Position numbers and translations under genes: made by a program. Under the pieces are notes generated by a model. That model worked only from the letters and a program-made list of their open reading frames with translations. It was not told where the DNA came from and ran no database searches. 10,365 nucleotides of DNA from an uncultured Clostridia bacterium (lineage in GTDB: Bacteria > Bacillota > Clostridia > TANB77 > CAG-508): assembly GCA_948663505.1 (NCBI GenBank), contig CAPNAQ010000061.1:1-10365 (forward strand). The letters run 5' to 3'. The first letter of the stretch is position 1, and each line of letters starts with the position of its first letter. Of this stretch, positions 1 to 6,102 are shown piece by piece.

Positions 1-15
1 CAAATAATATCAATT

Positions 16-56
16 AAAAAACACATTAAATTTTTTATAAATTTAATGTGTTTTTT
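16..56. terminator. Bidirectional intrinsic terminator
   Basis: A perfect 17-bp inverted repeat (arms 16-32 and 40-56) surrounds a 7-base loop. The arms begin with six A and end with six T, so the hairpin carries a U-tract on either strand. It lies 35 bases after the sortase stop codon and probably ends the minus-strand transcript. It could equally serve a plus-strand gene arriving from the left, outside the window. Confidence 0.85.
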
Positions 57-91
57 ATATATAAAATCTTAATAATTTTTATTTCCTATCT

Positions 92-859
92 TTATTTTAC
101 TTCTCTACATTTTACAACCACTCTTTGTGAACTATCATCAGTACACGTTATAAGTGTTATTTCTTTTTTACCTCCAGTTTTTTGAGTCGTACAAGATGTA
201 TCTTTTGGATGAACAGTATATTTATCATAAACAGCATATGTAATTGTTCTTTTTGATAAATCCGTAATTTCTATAGTATCACCAACAACTAATGTTGGAA
301 CTTTACTAAAAAATCTTTGATTTCTATAATTATGTCCAACTATACAAAAATTTCCAACCTCGTTTGGTTCAGCACCCCAATATCTACAAGGTGAATGTTT
401 CAACAAATCGTCTATTTCTTCAGTTGTTCCTGTTACTCCATGTAATATTGAATAATTTACATTTATTTTTGGTATATTTATACTTGCTATAATTCTATAT
501 TGATATCCATTTTGAGTTGTTCTTATTTCTGCTTGCTTATTTATCTTAGCAATATCAGGCTCTGTTATATCTTTAACAATTGTAGTATTTTTTCCATCAT
601 CATTTAGTACTACCATCAATATATCATCTTTGGCTATGGTTGTGTCTTCTTCTGTTGATGATAATAATTGATTTAAATCTGCTAATATTTCTTGTGATGT
701 TTCTTCACTCTTATTTCTATCATATTCAGCATAAATATAAAAAGATGTTAATATACATACTAAAAATAAAGATATAATAAATTCAAATTTATATAATTTC
801 TTTTTCTTTCTCAACTCTGGAGTTACATATAATTTTTCTGTTACTAATATTTGATTCAT
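92..859 (-). CDS. Membrane-anchored sortase (subclass uncertain)
   Basis: This 255-residue protein is a sortase, a cysteine transpeptidase that covalently joins sorting-signal proteins to the cell wall or to each other on the outer face of the membrane. The N-terminus is a positively charged stretch (RKKKK, about 17-21) followed by one hydrophobic segment (about 25-45), so it should be anchored with the catalytic domain outside. The catalytic triad is visible: His176 in VGHNYR, Cys239 in TLITCTDDS, and Arg246 shortly after it. The beta-barrel lead-in IASINIPKINVNYSIL (about 125-140) is typical of the family. The TLITC cysteine motif and type II topology look more like class D or E than class A or B, but this is a weak call. 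Start: ATG with GGGAG 6 bases upstream. No LPxTG-type substrate or pilin gene is visible in the window, so the partner is unknown. Confidence 0.88.
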   Translation of the reverse strand: MNQILVTEKLYVTPELRKKKKLYKFEFIISLFLVCILTSFYIYAEYDRNKSEETSQEILADLNQLLSSTEEDTTIAKDDILMVVLNDDGKNTTIVKDITEPDIAKINKQAEIRTTQNGYQYRIIASINIPKINVNYSILHGVTGTTEEIDDLLKHSPCRYWGAEPNEVGNFCIVGHNYRNQRFFSKVPTLVVGDTIEITDLSKRTITYAVYDKYTVHPKDTSCTTQKTGGKKEITLITCTDDSSQRVVVKCREVK

Positions 860-921
860 TGTATTCTCCCTTCGCCTTAATTATTATAACTCAATTGATT
901 TTTATGTTTACTCACCTTTAT

Positions 922-927
922 ATTATA
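922..927 (-). promoter_or_regulatory. Extended -10 promoter candidate for the sortase gene
   Basis: On the minus strand the sequence reads TG-T-TATAAT, an extended -10 element, about 60 bases upstream of the sortase start. No good -35 box is visible, as is usual for this promoter type. A second TATAAT (883-888) lies closer to the gene but lacks both the TG and a -35. Either could give the sortase its own transcript independent of rsmA. Confidence 0.45.
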
Positions 928-945
928 ACATATATTTAAGATTTT

Positions 946-1812
946 TTAAATATCTTTTTGCAAATTATCTGAAATTTTTGAAAATTCTTCTAAACTTAAT
1001 TCTTCTGGTCTAATATTTTCTTCTAATTTTAAATTATTTAAAATCTCTATGCCTTTATTTTTATCTTGAAATATTTTATTATTTGTTAATGAATTTAATA
1101 ATGTTTTTCTTTTTTGCATAAATGCGCTTTTTATAATTTTGAACATTTTTTCTTTATCTTTTGGGAAAACTGGTGCTTCTTTTCTAACTTTTAGCTTTAT
1201 AACTTTTGATGTAACTTCAGGTTCTGGTATGAAAGAATCTTTAGGCACTTCTAATATTGATTCTGATATAGCATAATAGAATACAGAATATGTTATTGCT
1301 CCTGTATTTTTCTCTCCTGGTATTGCTATTAATCTATCTGCAACTTCTTTTTGTATCATTACTGTTATACTCTCTAAATCTAATTCTTCTTCTAATAATT
1401 TCATTATTATTGGCGTTGTTATATAATATGGTAAATTAGCAACTATTTTTGCACTTTTTATCTTTCCACTATCTTTTTCATTTTTTATTATGTTTTTTAA
1501 GTCTACTTTTAATACATCATCATTTATAATTTCGAAATTGTTATATAATGAAAATCTATCTTTTAGTATATTTACCATTCTTTCATCTAATTCAATGCAA
1601 ATTACTTTATTTGCTTTTTCTAATAATTTTGCTGTTAATGTTCCTAATCCTGGTCCAATTTCTATTACTAAATCTTCTTTATTTATATCGCTACTTTCTA
1701 TTATTTTCTCCACAACATTTTCACTTATTAGAAAATTTTGTCCTAGTTTCTTGTTGGCTTTTATGTTGTATTTTTTCATTATAAATTTTGTTTCTTCATT
1801 AAGATTTTCCAA
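946..1812 (-). CDS. rsmA: 16S rRNA (adenine1518-N6/adenine1519-N6)-dimethyltransferase RsmA/KsgA
   Basis: RsmA uses S-adenosylmethionine to dimethylate two adjacent adenines in the 3'-terminal hairpin of 16S rRNA during late 30S assembly; its loss gives kasugamycin resistance. The 288-residue length is normal for the family. Visible motifs are GQNFL (24-28), the SAM-binding VIEIGPGLGTLT (49-60), the acidic ribose contact IELDERM (73-79) and the catalytic NLPYYI (126-131), followed by the C-terminal helical domain. The start chosen is TTG (1810-1812). The only SD-like AGGAG lies about 12 bases upstream, which is rather far, and an in-frame ATG at codon 12 (MKKYNIK) is a possible alternative. 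The closer ATG at 1821-1823 is out of frame. The gene is 66 bases downstream of an Rpn-family gene, with no clear terminator between them. Confidence 0.96.
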   Translation of the reverse strand: MENLNEETKFIMKKYNIKANKKLGQNFLISENVVEKIIESSDINKEDLVIEIGPGLGTLTAKLLEKANKVICIELDERMVNILKDRFSLYNNFEIINDDVLKVDLKNIIKNEKDSGKIKSAKIVANLPYYITTPIIMKLLEEELDLESITVMIQKEVADRLIAIPGEKNTGAITYSVFYYAISESILEVPKDSFIPEPEVTSKVIKLKVRKEAPVFPKDKEKMFKIIKSAFMQKRKTLLNSLTNNKIFQDKNKGIEILNNLKLEENIRPEELSLEEFSKISDNLQKDI

Positions 1813-1878
1813 TTTTTTACCATTCTCCTTTTGATGTTTTTTTATATGTATATTTTAATTTATCTTTTAAAACGTTTT

Positions 1879-2739
1879 TTACTTAAGTTTTTTTATTTCT
1901 TCAATAAGCAATCCTGTAACTTCTTTTATTACTTCTATATCAATATCTTCATTTTTCATTTTCTTTGCAATTTCCCTTTTTTCTTTTATTCTTCCTTCTT
2001 TCAATCCTTTATCTAATCCTTCTTTTAGTCCTTTATCATATCCTGCTCCTTCAATCGCTTTTTGATCCATTATATATTTTTCTCTTAATTCTGCTAAATA
2101 CCTTTCATGTTCATCTTGACTTATATCCTGTAATACTTTTCTTGCTTTTACTATTTCTTTGTTCTCTTCTTTCAAATCAATTTCCTCTGGACTTTCTATA
2201 AATTTTATCCATGAGTTCAATTTAGTATTATTTATACATTCTTTATATTTCTTGAACTTTGGTAATTCAATTATATAAATTTCCATTACTTCTGTCAACA
2301 CAATTTTTTGATATTCCTCTTCTCTTATGTTCCATTTCGTTATATATTTTTTTATTTCATTTAACCCTTGTAATTCATAGTCAGCTATTAATATTACTAT
2401 TGATTTTTCCAATCCTGTATAATCTTGACCTTCCTTAACACTTGTATCATACATCTTACTCCAATAAAATAATAATCTTTTTTCTATATTCCTTTTATTT
2501 ATTACTTGCATTTCTATGTCGCAATTAATATTATTGTCTATTTTTGCTTTTATATCTAATATTCCTATTTTATCATCTAGCATATCTTTCTCTAATATTG
2601 GATTATTATCCAGTTTTAAGTCTTTTACTTCTTTTTCAATTATAGCACTTATTAATCCTGCAGTAATTCCTTCATTTCCTATATATCCAAATATTCTTTT
2701 AAATACATAATCTAGTTTTGGATTTAATAATTTTTTTAT
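1879..2739 (-). CDS. Rpn family recombination-promoting nuclease/putative transposase, with an ATA codon at the start position
   Basis: This is a PD-(D/E)XK nuclease of the Rpn family (also called YhgA-like or PD-(D/E)XK nuclease family transposase). Members act as DNases, and E. coli relatives are toxic and linked to RecA-independent recombination and phage defence. A conventional start appears only at ATG 2581-2583, but the frame is open further upstream and encodes a family-like N-terminus: KKLLNPKLDYVFKRIFG, then GITAGLISAI and VKDLKLDNNPILEKD. That gives 286 residues from an ATA at 2737-2739. AGGAGG (2748-2753) lies exactly 8 bases before this ATA. Active-site candidates are Asp62 (GILDIKAK) and Glu76-x-Gln78 (DIEMQV), so the nuclease core looks intact. 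Residues about 225-260 form a highly charged helical tail with tandem KGLKEG repeats. The gene sits between yraN and rsmA and may rely on read-through from dprA-yraN, as no good promoter is seen. It could be a live gene with very weak initiation or one silenced by loss of its start codon. Confidence 0.85.
   Translation of the reverse strand: MKKLLNPKLDYVFKRIFGYIGNEGITAGLISAIIEKEVKDLKLDNNPILEKDMLDDKIGILDIKAKIDNNINCDIEMQVINKRNIEKRLLFYWSKMYDTSVKEGQDYTGLEKSIVILIADYELQGLNEIKKYITKWNIREEEYQKIVLTEVMEIYIIELPKFKKYKECINNTKLNSWIKFIESPEEIDLKEENKEIVKARKVLQDISQDEHERYLAELREKYIMDQKAIEGAGYDKGLKEGLDKGLKEGRIKEKREIAKKMKNEDIDIEVIKEVTGLLIEEIKKLK
1997..2044 (-). repeat. Two-copy 24-bp tandem repeat in the Rpn tail
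   Basis: Two adjacent 24-base units (1997-2020 and 2021-2044) match at 20 of 24 positions and encode the 8-residue repeats YDKGLKEG and LDKGLKEG. The unit length is a multiple of three, so copy-number changes would keep the frame. The encoded segment is a charged helix near the C-terminus of the Rpn protein, a part of the family known to vary between strains. Confidence 0.8.
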
Positions 2740-2753
2740 AATACACTCCTCCT
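2737..2753 (-). promoter_or_regulatory. Perfect Shine-Dalgarno followed by ATA instead of ATG (Rpn gene 1)
   Basis: AGGAGG (2748-2753) is followed by an 8-base spacer (2740-2747) and then ATA (2737-2739). comM in this window has the same AGGAGG and the same 8-base spacer before its ATG (5856-5858). An in-frame ATT at 2740-2742, a rare but accepted bacterial start, is 5 bases from the SD and is the alternative initiator. Confidence 0.75.
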
Positions 2754-2786
2754 TCCTATTTAAATATTTTATATTAATTTTTATAC

Positions 2787-3152
2787 CTAAATAATTTGTT
2801 TTATATGGTTAATATAAAACTTCCCATTTTTTAATAAAACCTCAATAATATCAAATCTAACAAAAGCATCTGTTAAATGAAATTTAAATAAAAAATACTT
2901 TGCAGACTTACAAATATGATTTATCTTAATGCCATTTACAGCCTCTGAAGGATTTCCAAATATATTATTAGTTCTAGTTTTTACTTCAACAAAAACAATT
3001 TCTGAATTATTCTCATCTTTTGCAATTATATCAATTTCACCTTGTTTGTAATAAAAATTTCTATGTAAAATCTTATAACCTTTTGTCTCTAAAAATGAAA
3101 CTGCAATCTGTTCCCCAAAATTACCTAAATCTTTTTTCTGTTTAATTCTCAT
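2787..3152 (-). CDS. yraN: YraN family (UPF0102) endonuclease-like protein
   Basis: YraN proteins are small PD-(D/E)XK-fold nuclease-like proteins of unsettled function, widely found beside rnhB, comM, dprA or rsmI and thought to act in DNA metabolism. The 121-residue length is normal. The family core is present: LGNFGEQIAVSFLETKGYKIL (9-29), the acidic motif GEIDIIAKD (38-46) and VFVEVKTR (53-60), with Glu39, Asp41, Glu56 and Lys58 as the probable active-site set, then the SEAVNGIK region. Its ATG overlaps the dprA stop codon (ATGA, 3149-3152), so translation is likely coupled to dprA. Confidence 0.93.
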   Translation of the reverse strand: MRIKQKKDLGNFGEQIAVSFLETKGYKILHRNFYYKQGEIDIIAKDENNSEIVFVEVKTRTNNIFGNPSEAVNGIKINHICKSAKYFLFKFHLTDAFVRFDIIEVLLKNGKFYINHIKQII

Positions 3153-4114
3153 TTTAATCTAAAATTCTTTCCAGGAAGTGATACAACTAAATCTTCTAGT
3201 TCCATTAACATTAATTTAGAACTTATATCTTTTATATTTGCATTTAATAATAAAGTAATTTCTTCAATATTAATACATTGATTATTTTCAATCAAATTAT
3301 AGATATCTTCAAATTGTTTATCTATTTGTCTTTCATTAACTTTTATATTATTTATAGCTTTATCATCATTTACCTTTTTTGTTTCTATTTTGTTTTTTCT
3401 ATTTTTGTTATCATTTGAAACTTTATATCCACAATTTATATTCTTGTTTTCAGAAATTATTTTCTTAAAATCAAATGCTTCAAACTTATTAATAATATCT
3501 TCAACATCTGTAACAAGATTAGCTCCATTTTTTATTAATTTATTAGGAATAATTCCTTTATTATTCTCTAAACTTGATGGTATACAAAAAATTTCCTTTC
3601 CCTGTTCTTTTGCCAGTCTTGCAGTAACACTTGTACCACTTACTATACCTCCTTCTACAACTAATATTCCTATTGAAAGACCACTTACAATCCTATTTCT
3701 TTCTAAAAATTTCTTTGAATCTGCTTCTACATCATCTTCATATTCAGTAATAATAAGCCCATTCTTTTTTAAGATTTCATTATACAAATCCACATTTTGC
3801 TTTGGGTATATATTATTTAAACCACTTGGTAAAACAGCAATTGTCTCACCTCCAACTTCTAAAGCACCTTTATGTGCAAAACTATCAATACCAATTGCCA
3901 TACCACTAATAATTGTTATTCCATATTCACATAGATCTTTTGAAAACTTAATTGCCATTCTTCTACCATAATCTGAACATGACCTTGAACCAATTATAGC
4001 AATACCTATTTTTTGTAATAATGTAATATTGCCTTTACAATATAAGCAATTTGGTGGATCTTTAATTTTCCTTAATTGTGGTGGAAATTCTTCATCTTCT
4101 AAACTAACCCTCAT
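3149..4114 (-). CDS. dprA: DNA-processing protein DprA (short N-terminus)
   Basis: DprA binds single-stranded DNA entering during transformation and loads RecA on it. The Rossmann-like core is clear: IAIIGSRSCSDYGRR (38-52), ISGMAIGIDSFAHKGAL, GGETIAVLPSGLNNIYPKQN, EGGIVSGTSVTAR and IFCIPSSLENNKGIIPNKLIKNGA. After a lysine/asparagine-rich linker (about 220-260) comes a C-terminal winged-helix-like DprA domain ending in VSLPGKNFRL. The protein begins directly at the DEEFPPQLRKIKDPP segment that precedes the core in longer relatives, so the N-terminal SAM-like domain found in many Firmicutes DprA proteins is absent. An in-frame TGA 6 bases before the ATG rules out a simple extension, and I find no remnant in the upstream gap. 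A GGAG lies about 10 bases before the ATG. It overlaps yraN by 4 bases and follows comM. Confidence 0.95.
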   Translation of the reverse strand: MRVSLEDEEFPPQLRKIKDPPNCLYCKGNITLLQKIGIAIIGSRSCSDYGRRMAIKFSKDLCEYGITIISGMAIGIDSFAHKGALEVGGETIAVLPSGLNNIYPKQNVDLYNEILKKNGLIITEYEDDVEADSKKFLERNRIVSGLSIGILVVEGGIVSGTSVTARLAKEQGKEIFCIPSSLENNKGIIPNKLIKNGANLVTDVEDIINKFEAFDFKKIISENKNINCGYKVSNDNKNRKNKIETKKVNDDKAINNIKVNERQIDKQFEDIYNLIENNQCINIEEITLLLNANIKDISSKLMLMELEDLVVSLPGKNFRLK

Positions 4115-4322
4115 TAAAATTCATCTCCATATTTTTTACAAAACAAATTAAGCATAATAATATTAATCTGAAAAAACGAGTTTGACAGTGAGTTGTTATT
4201 TACTTCAACCTTTTATAGTGTGTATCTAAAATATGAATATTTAGTATCTTAAACGCCTTGGAAAACGGAGTTTTTGAAGATTCATATTATTTATGCTTAT
4301 ATATTTATTATTATATAAATTA
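4115..4322. other. 208-base gap between comM and dprA with repeat structure
   Basis: No gene is visible here on either strand. The gap holds a 9-bp perfect inverted repeat (4230-4238 and 4280-4288), enclosing a partly self-complementary stretch. It also holds two similar short blocks in the same orientation, AAAAACGAGTTT (near 4172-4183) and AAAACGGAGTTTTT (4262-4275). On the minus strand it probably contains the dprA promoter, but no convincing -35/-10 pair was found. No U-tract terminator for comM is evident. Confidence 0.5.
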
Positions 4323-5858
4323 TTAAAACTTATCCCCATACTTTCTATCTAAGCCTCTATACTGAATAGCCTCAGCAAGATGATTTTTCTCTATAAAATA
4401 ACTTTCATCCAAATCAGCAATAGTCCTAGCAACCTTTAAAATTCTAGTATAAGCCCTACCACTTAGTCCCAGCTTTTCGAATGCCATTTCTAGCAACTTT
4501 TTACAATTACTATTTAAAACACAAAACTCATCAATCAATTTAGGAGTTAATTCTGCATTAGAAAAAATATTAAAATTTTTATATCTTTTTTGTTGAATCA
4601 TTCTTGCATTATTAACTCTAATTTTAATTTCTTCTGAAGATTCTTCTTTTTTAGAACAATTTAAGTTTTGATATTTTACTGCTTTAACTTCAACATGTAA
4701 ATCAATTCTATCTAACAAAGGACCACTAATTTTGCTCAAATATTTCTCAATCATTAGTCTTGAACAAGTACAATTTTTTTCGGTACTTCCAAAATATCCA
4801 CAAGGACAAGGATTCATACTTGCTATTAGCATAAAATTTGATGGATAAGTTACTTTAGAATACAACCTAGAAATTGTAACAAATCTATCCTCTAAAGGTC
4901 CTCTTAAAACTTCTAAAGTATTTCTATTAAATTCAGTTAATTCATCTAAAAACAAAACTCCATTATGAGCTAAACTAATTTCTCCTGGTTTAGGATTCTT
5001 ACCTCCTCCAATTATTGATATTGGTGAAATTGTATTATGTGGACTTCTAAAAGGCCTTTTTGTTATTATTCCAACTTTACTATTTAGCATTCCAGATATA
5101 CTATGAATTTTAGTAACCTCTAATGATTCTTCAAAAGTCAAATCAGGCAAAATTGATGGAACTCTCCTAGCTAGCATTGTTTTGCCACTTCCTGGACTTC
5201 CAATAAGAAGGCAATTATGATTTCCTGCAGCAGAAATCTCTAAAGCTCTTTTTACATTTTCCTGACCTTTCACATCTGAGAAATCTAGCAACTCTTTATT
5301 ATTTTGAATAAATATATTTTTCATATCTAAATTAACTTTTGAAATTTGTATATTTCCGTTTAAATAATCAATTAATTCTTCTAAATTATTTACTCCAACA
5401 ATATCCAAACTTGTTACAACAGCTGCTTCTCTTTCATTAGACTTTGGTAATACGACTCTTTTTATTCCCAAATTTTGTGCCTCTATACACATTGGCAGAA
5501 CTCCATTAATATGATTTATCTTTCCATCTAATGATAGCTCACCAATAAATATTGTATTTTCAATATTTTTAGTATTAACAATTTCTAAATTAGCCAAAAT
5601 TCCTACAGCTATTGGCAAATCATAGCTTGTCCCTTCTTTTCTTGTATCTGCTGGTGCTAAATTAATTAATATTTTTCTACTTGGAAATTCTATCATAGAA
5701 TTCTTTATTGCTGATTTTATTCTTTCTTTTGACTCTTTTACGCTCATGTCAGGCAATCCTACAATTTCAAATGCTGGAATTCCTCCTGTTATATCAGTTT
5801 GTACTTCTATAAGATTTCCCTCTAGTCCTGTTAATGCAATTGTTTTTATATTTATCAT
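4323..5858 (-). CDS. comM: YifB/ComM family Mg-chelatase-like AAA+ ATPase
   Basis: ComM is a hexameric AAA+ helicase that drives branch migration while incoming DNA is integrated during natural transformation; homologues also occur in species not known to be transformable. At 511 residues it is full length. The N-terminal Lon-protease-S5-like (ChlI) domain spans about 20-180 (AFEIVGLPDMSVKESKERIKSAI). The Mg-chelatase ATPase core follows, with Walker A GSPGSGKT (220-227), Walker B GVLFLDELTEF (300-310, Asp305-Glu306), the SMNPCPCGYFG and CTCS cysteine cluster and ISGPLLDRIDLHVEV. The C-terminal Mg-chelatase domain ends with the sensor-2-like LSGRAYTRILKVARTIADL. The ATG has AGGAGG (5867-5872) at an 8-base spacing. 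It leads the comM-dprA-yraN set and is divergent from the penicillin-binding protein unit. Confidence 0.96.
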   Translation of the reverse strand: MINIKTIALTGLEGNLIEVQTDITGGIPAFEIVGLPDMSVKESKERIKSAIKNSMIEFPSRKILINLAPADTRKEGTSYDLPIAVGILANLEIVNTKNIENTIFIGELSLDGKINHINGVLPMCIEAQNLGIKRVVLPKSNEREAAVVTSLDIVGVNNLEELIDYLNGNIQISKVNLDMKNIFIQNNKELLDFSDVKGQENVKRALEISAAGNHNCLLIGSPGSGKTMLARRVPSILPDLTFEESLEVTKIHSISGMLNSKVGIITKRPFRSPHNTISPISIIGGGKNPKPGEISLAHNGVLFLDELTEFNRNTLEVLRGPLEDRFVTISRLYSKVTYPSNFMLIASMNPCPCGYFGSTEKNCTCSRLMIEKYLSKISGPLLDRIDLHVEVKAVKYQNLNCSKKEESSEEIKIRVNNARMIQQKRYKNFNIFSNAELTPKLIDEFCVLNSNCKKLLEMAFEKLGLSGRAYTRILKVARTIADLDESYFIEKNHLAEAIQYRGLDRKYGDKF

Positions 5859-5919
5859 AAAATTTACCTCCTTTTTATTTTTTATAGTAATTAATTTTTA
5901 AGCAATTTTAATATTTTTA

Positions 5920-5946
5920 TTGATTTTTAAACACGTTTAATATAAA
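5920..5946 (+). promoter_or_regulatory. Candidate promoter with a palindrome between the hexamers
   Basis: TTGATT (5920-5925) and TATAAA (5941-5946) are 15 bases apart, shorter than the ideal 17. Between them lies the 14-base inverted repeat TTAAACacGTTTAA (5927-5940), placed where a repressor could block RNA polymerase. It is in the divergent region between comM and the 39-residue ORF. The high AT content makes both calls tentative. Confidence 0.35.
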
Positions 5947-5982
5947 ATGTAACAAAGAAATTACAAAAGAGTGGTGAATATA

Positions 5983-6102
5983 TTGAACAATTCAAAAAAA
6001 AGAAAAAACTATAAAAAATCAACAAAACCAAATAACAAAATACACAAATTCATAGGAATACCCCAAATAGACAAAAAGAAAATAATAACATTGTTAAAAT
6101 GA
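5983..6102 (+). CDS. Small lysine-rich protein coupled to the penicillin-binding protein
   Basis: A 39-codon frame runs from TTG (5983-5985) to TGA (6100-6102). Twelve of its residues are lysine and it has no hydrophobic segment; it begins NNSKKRKNYKKSTK and ends KKKIITLLK. I do not recognise it. Reasons to believe it: GGTGA (5973-5977) sits 5 bases before the TTG, and its stop overlaps the next gene's ATG as ATGA. That next gene has no Shine-Dalgarno of its own, so it appears to depend on translation arriving from here. In-frame GTG codons at 5971 and 5974 are alternative starts. The position upstream of a division/sporulation transpeptidase is where ftsL usually lies, but FtsL has a membrane helix and this peptide does not. 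Confidence 0.6.
   Translation: MNNSKKRKNYKKSTKPNNKIHKFIGIPQIDKKKIITLLK

Noticed and set aside
932..953. 8-bp inverted repeat across the rsmA stop as an rsmA terminator
   Set aside because: The stem is only A-T pairs and no U-tract follows; it is too weak to call.
2697..2747. GTG one base after AGGAGG upstream of Rpn gene 1
   Set aside because: It is out of frame with the Rpn protein, only 1 base from the SD, and gives a peptide of about 15 residues.
3390..3971. 193-codon plus-strand frame inside dprA, and similar frames opposite rsmA, Rpn gene 1, the penicillin-binding protein and the response regulator
   Set aside because: They lie antisense to clearly conserved proteins, have low-complexity Leu/Phe/Ser/Ile composition and no SD; they are shadows of the real genes.
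4182..4187. TTGACA on the plus strand in the comM-dprA gap
   Set aside because: No -10 box lies at 16-18 bases and no plus-strand gene follows; the next TATAGT is 26 bases away.
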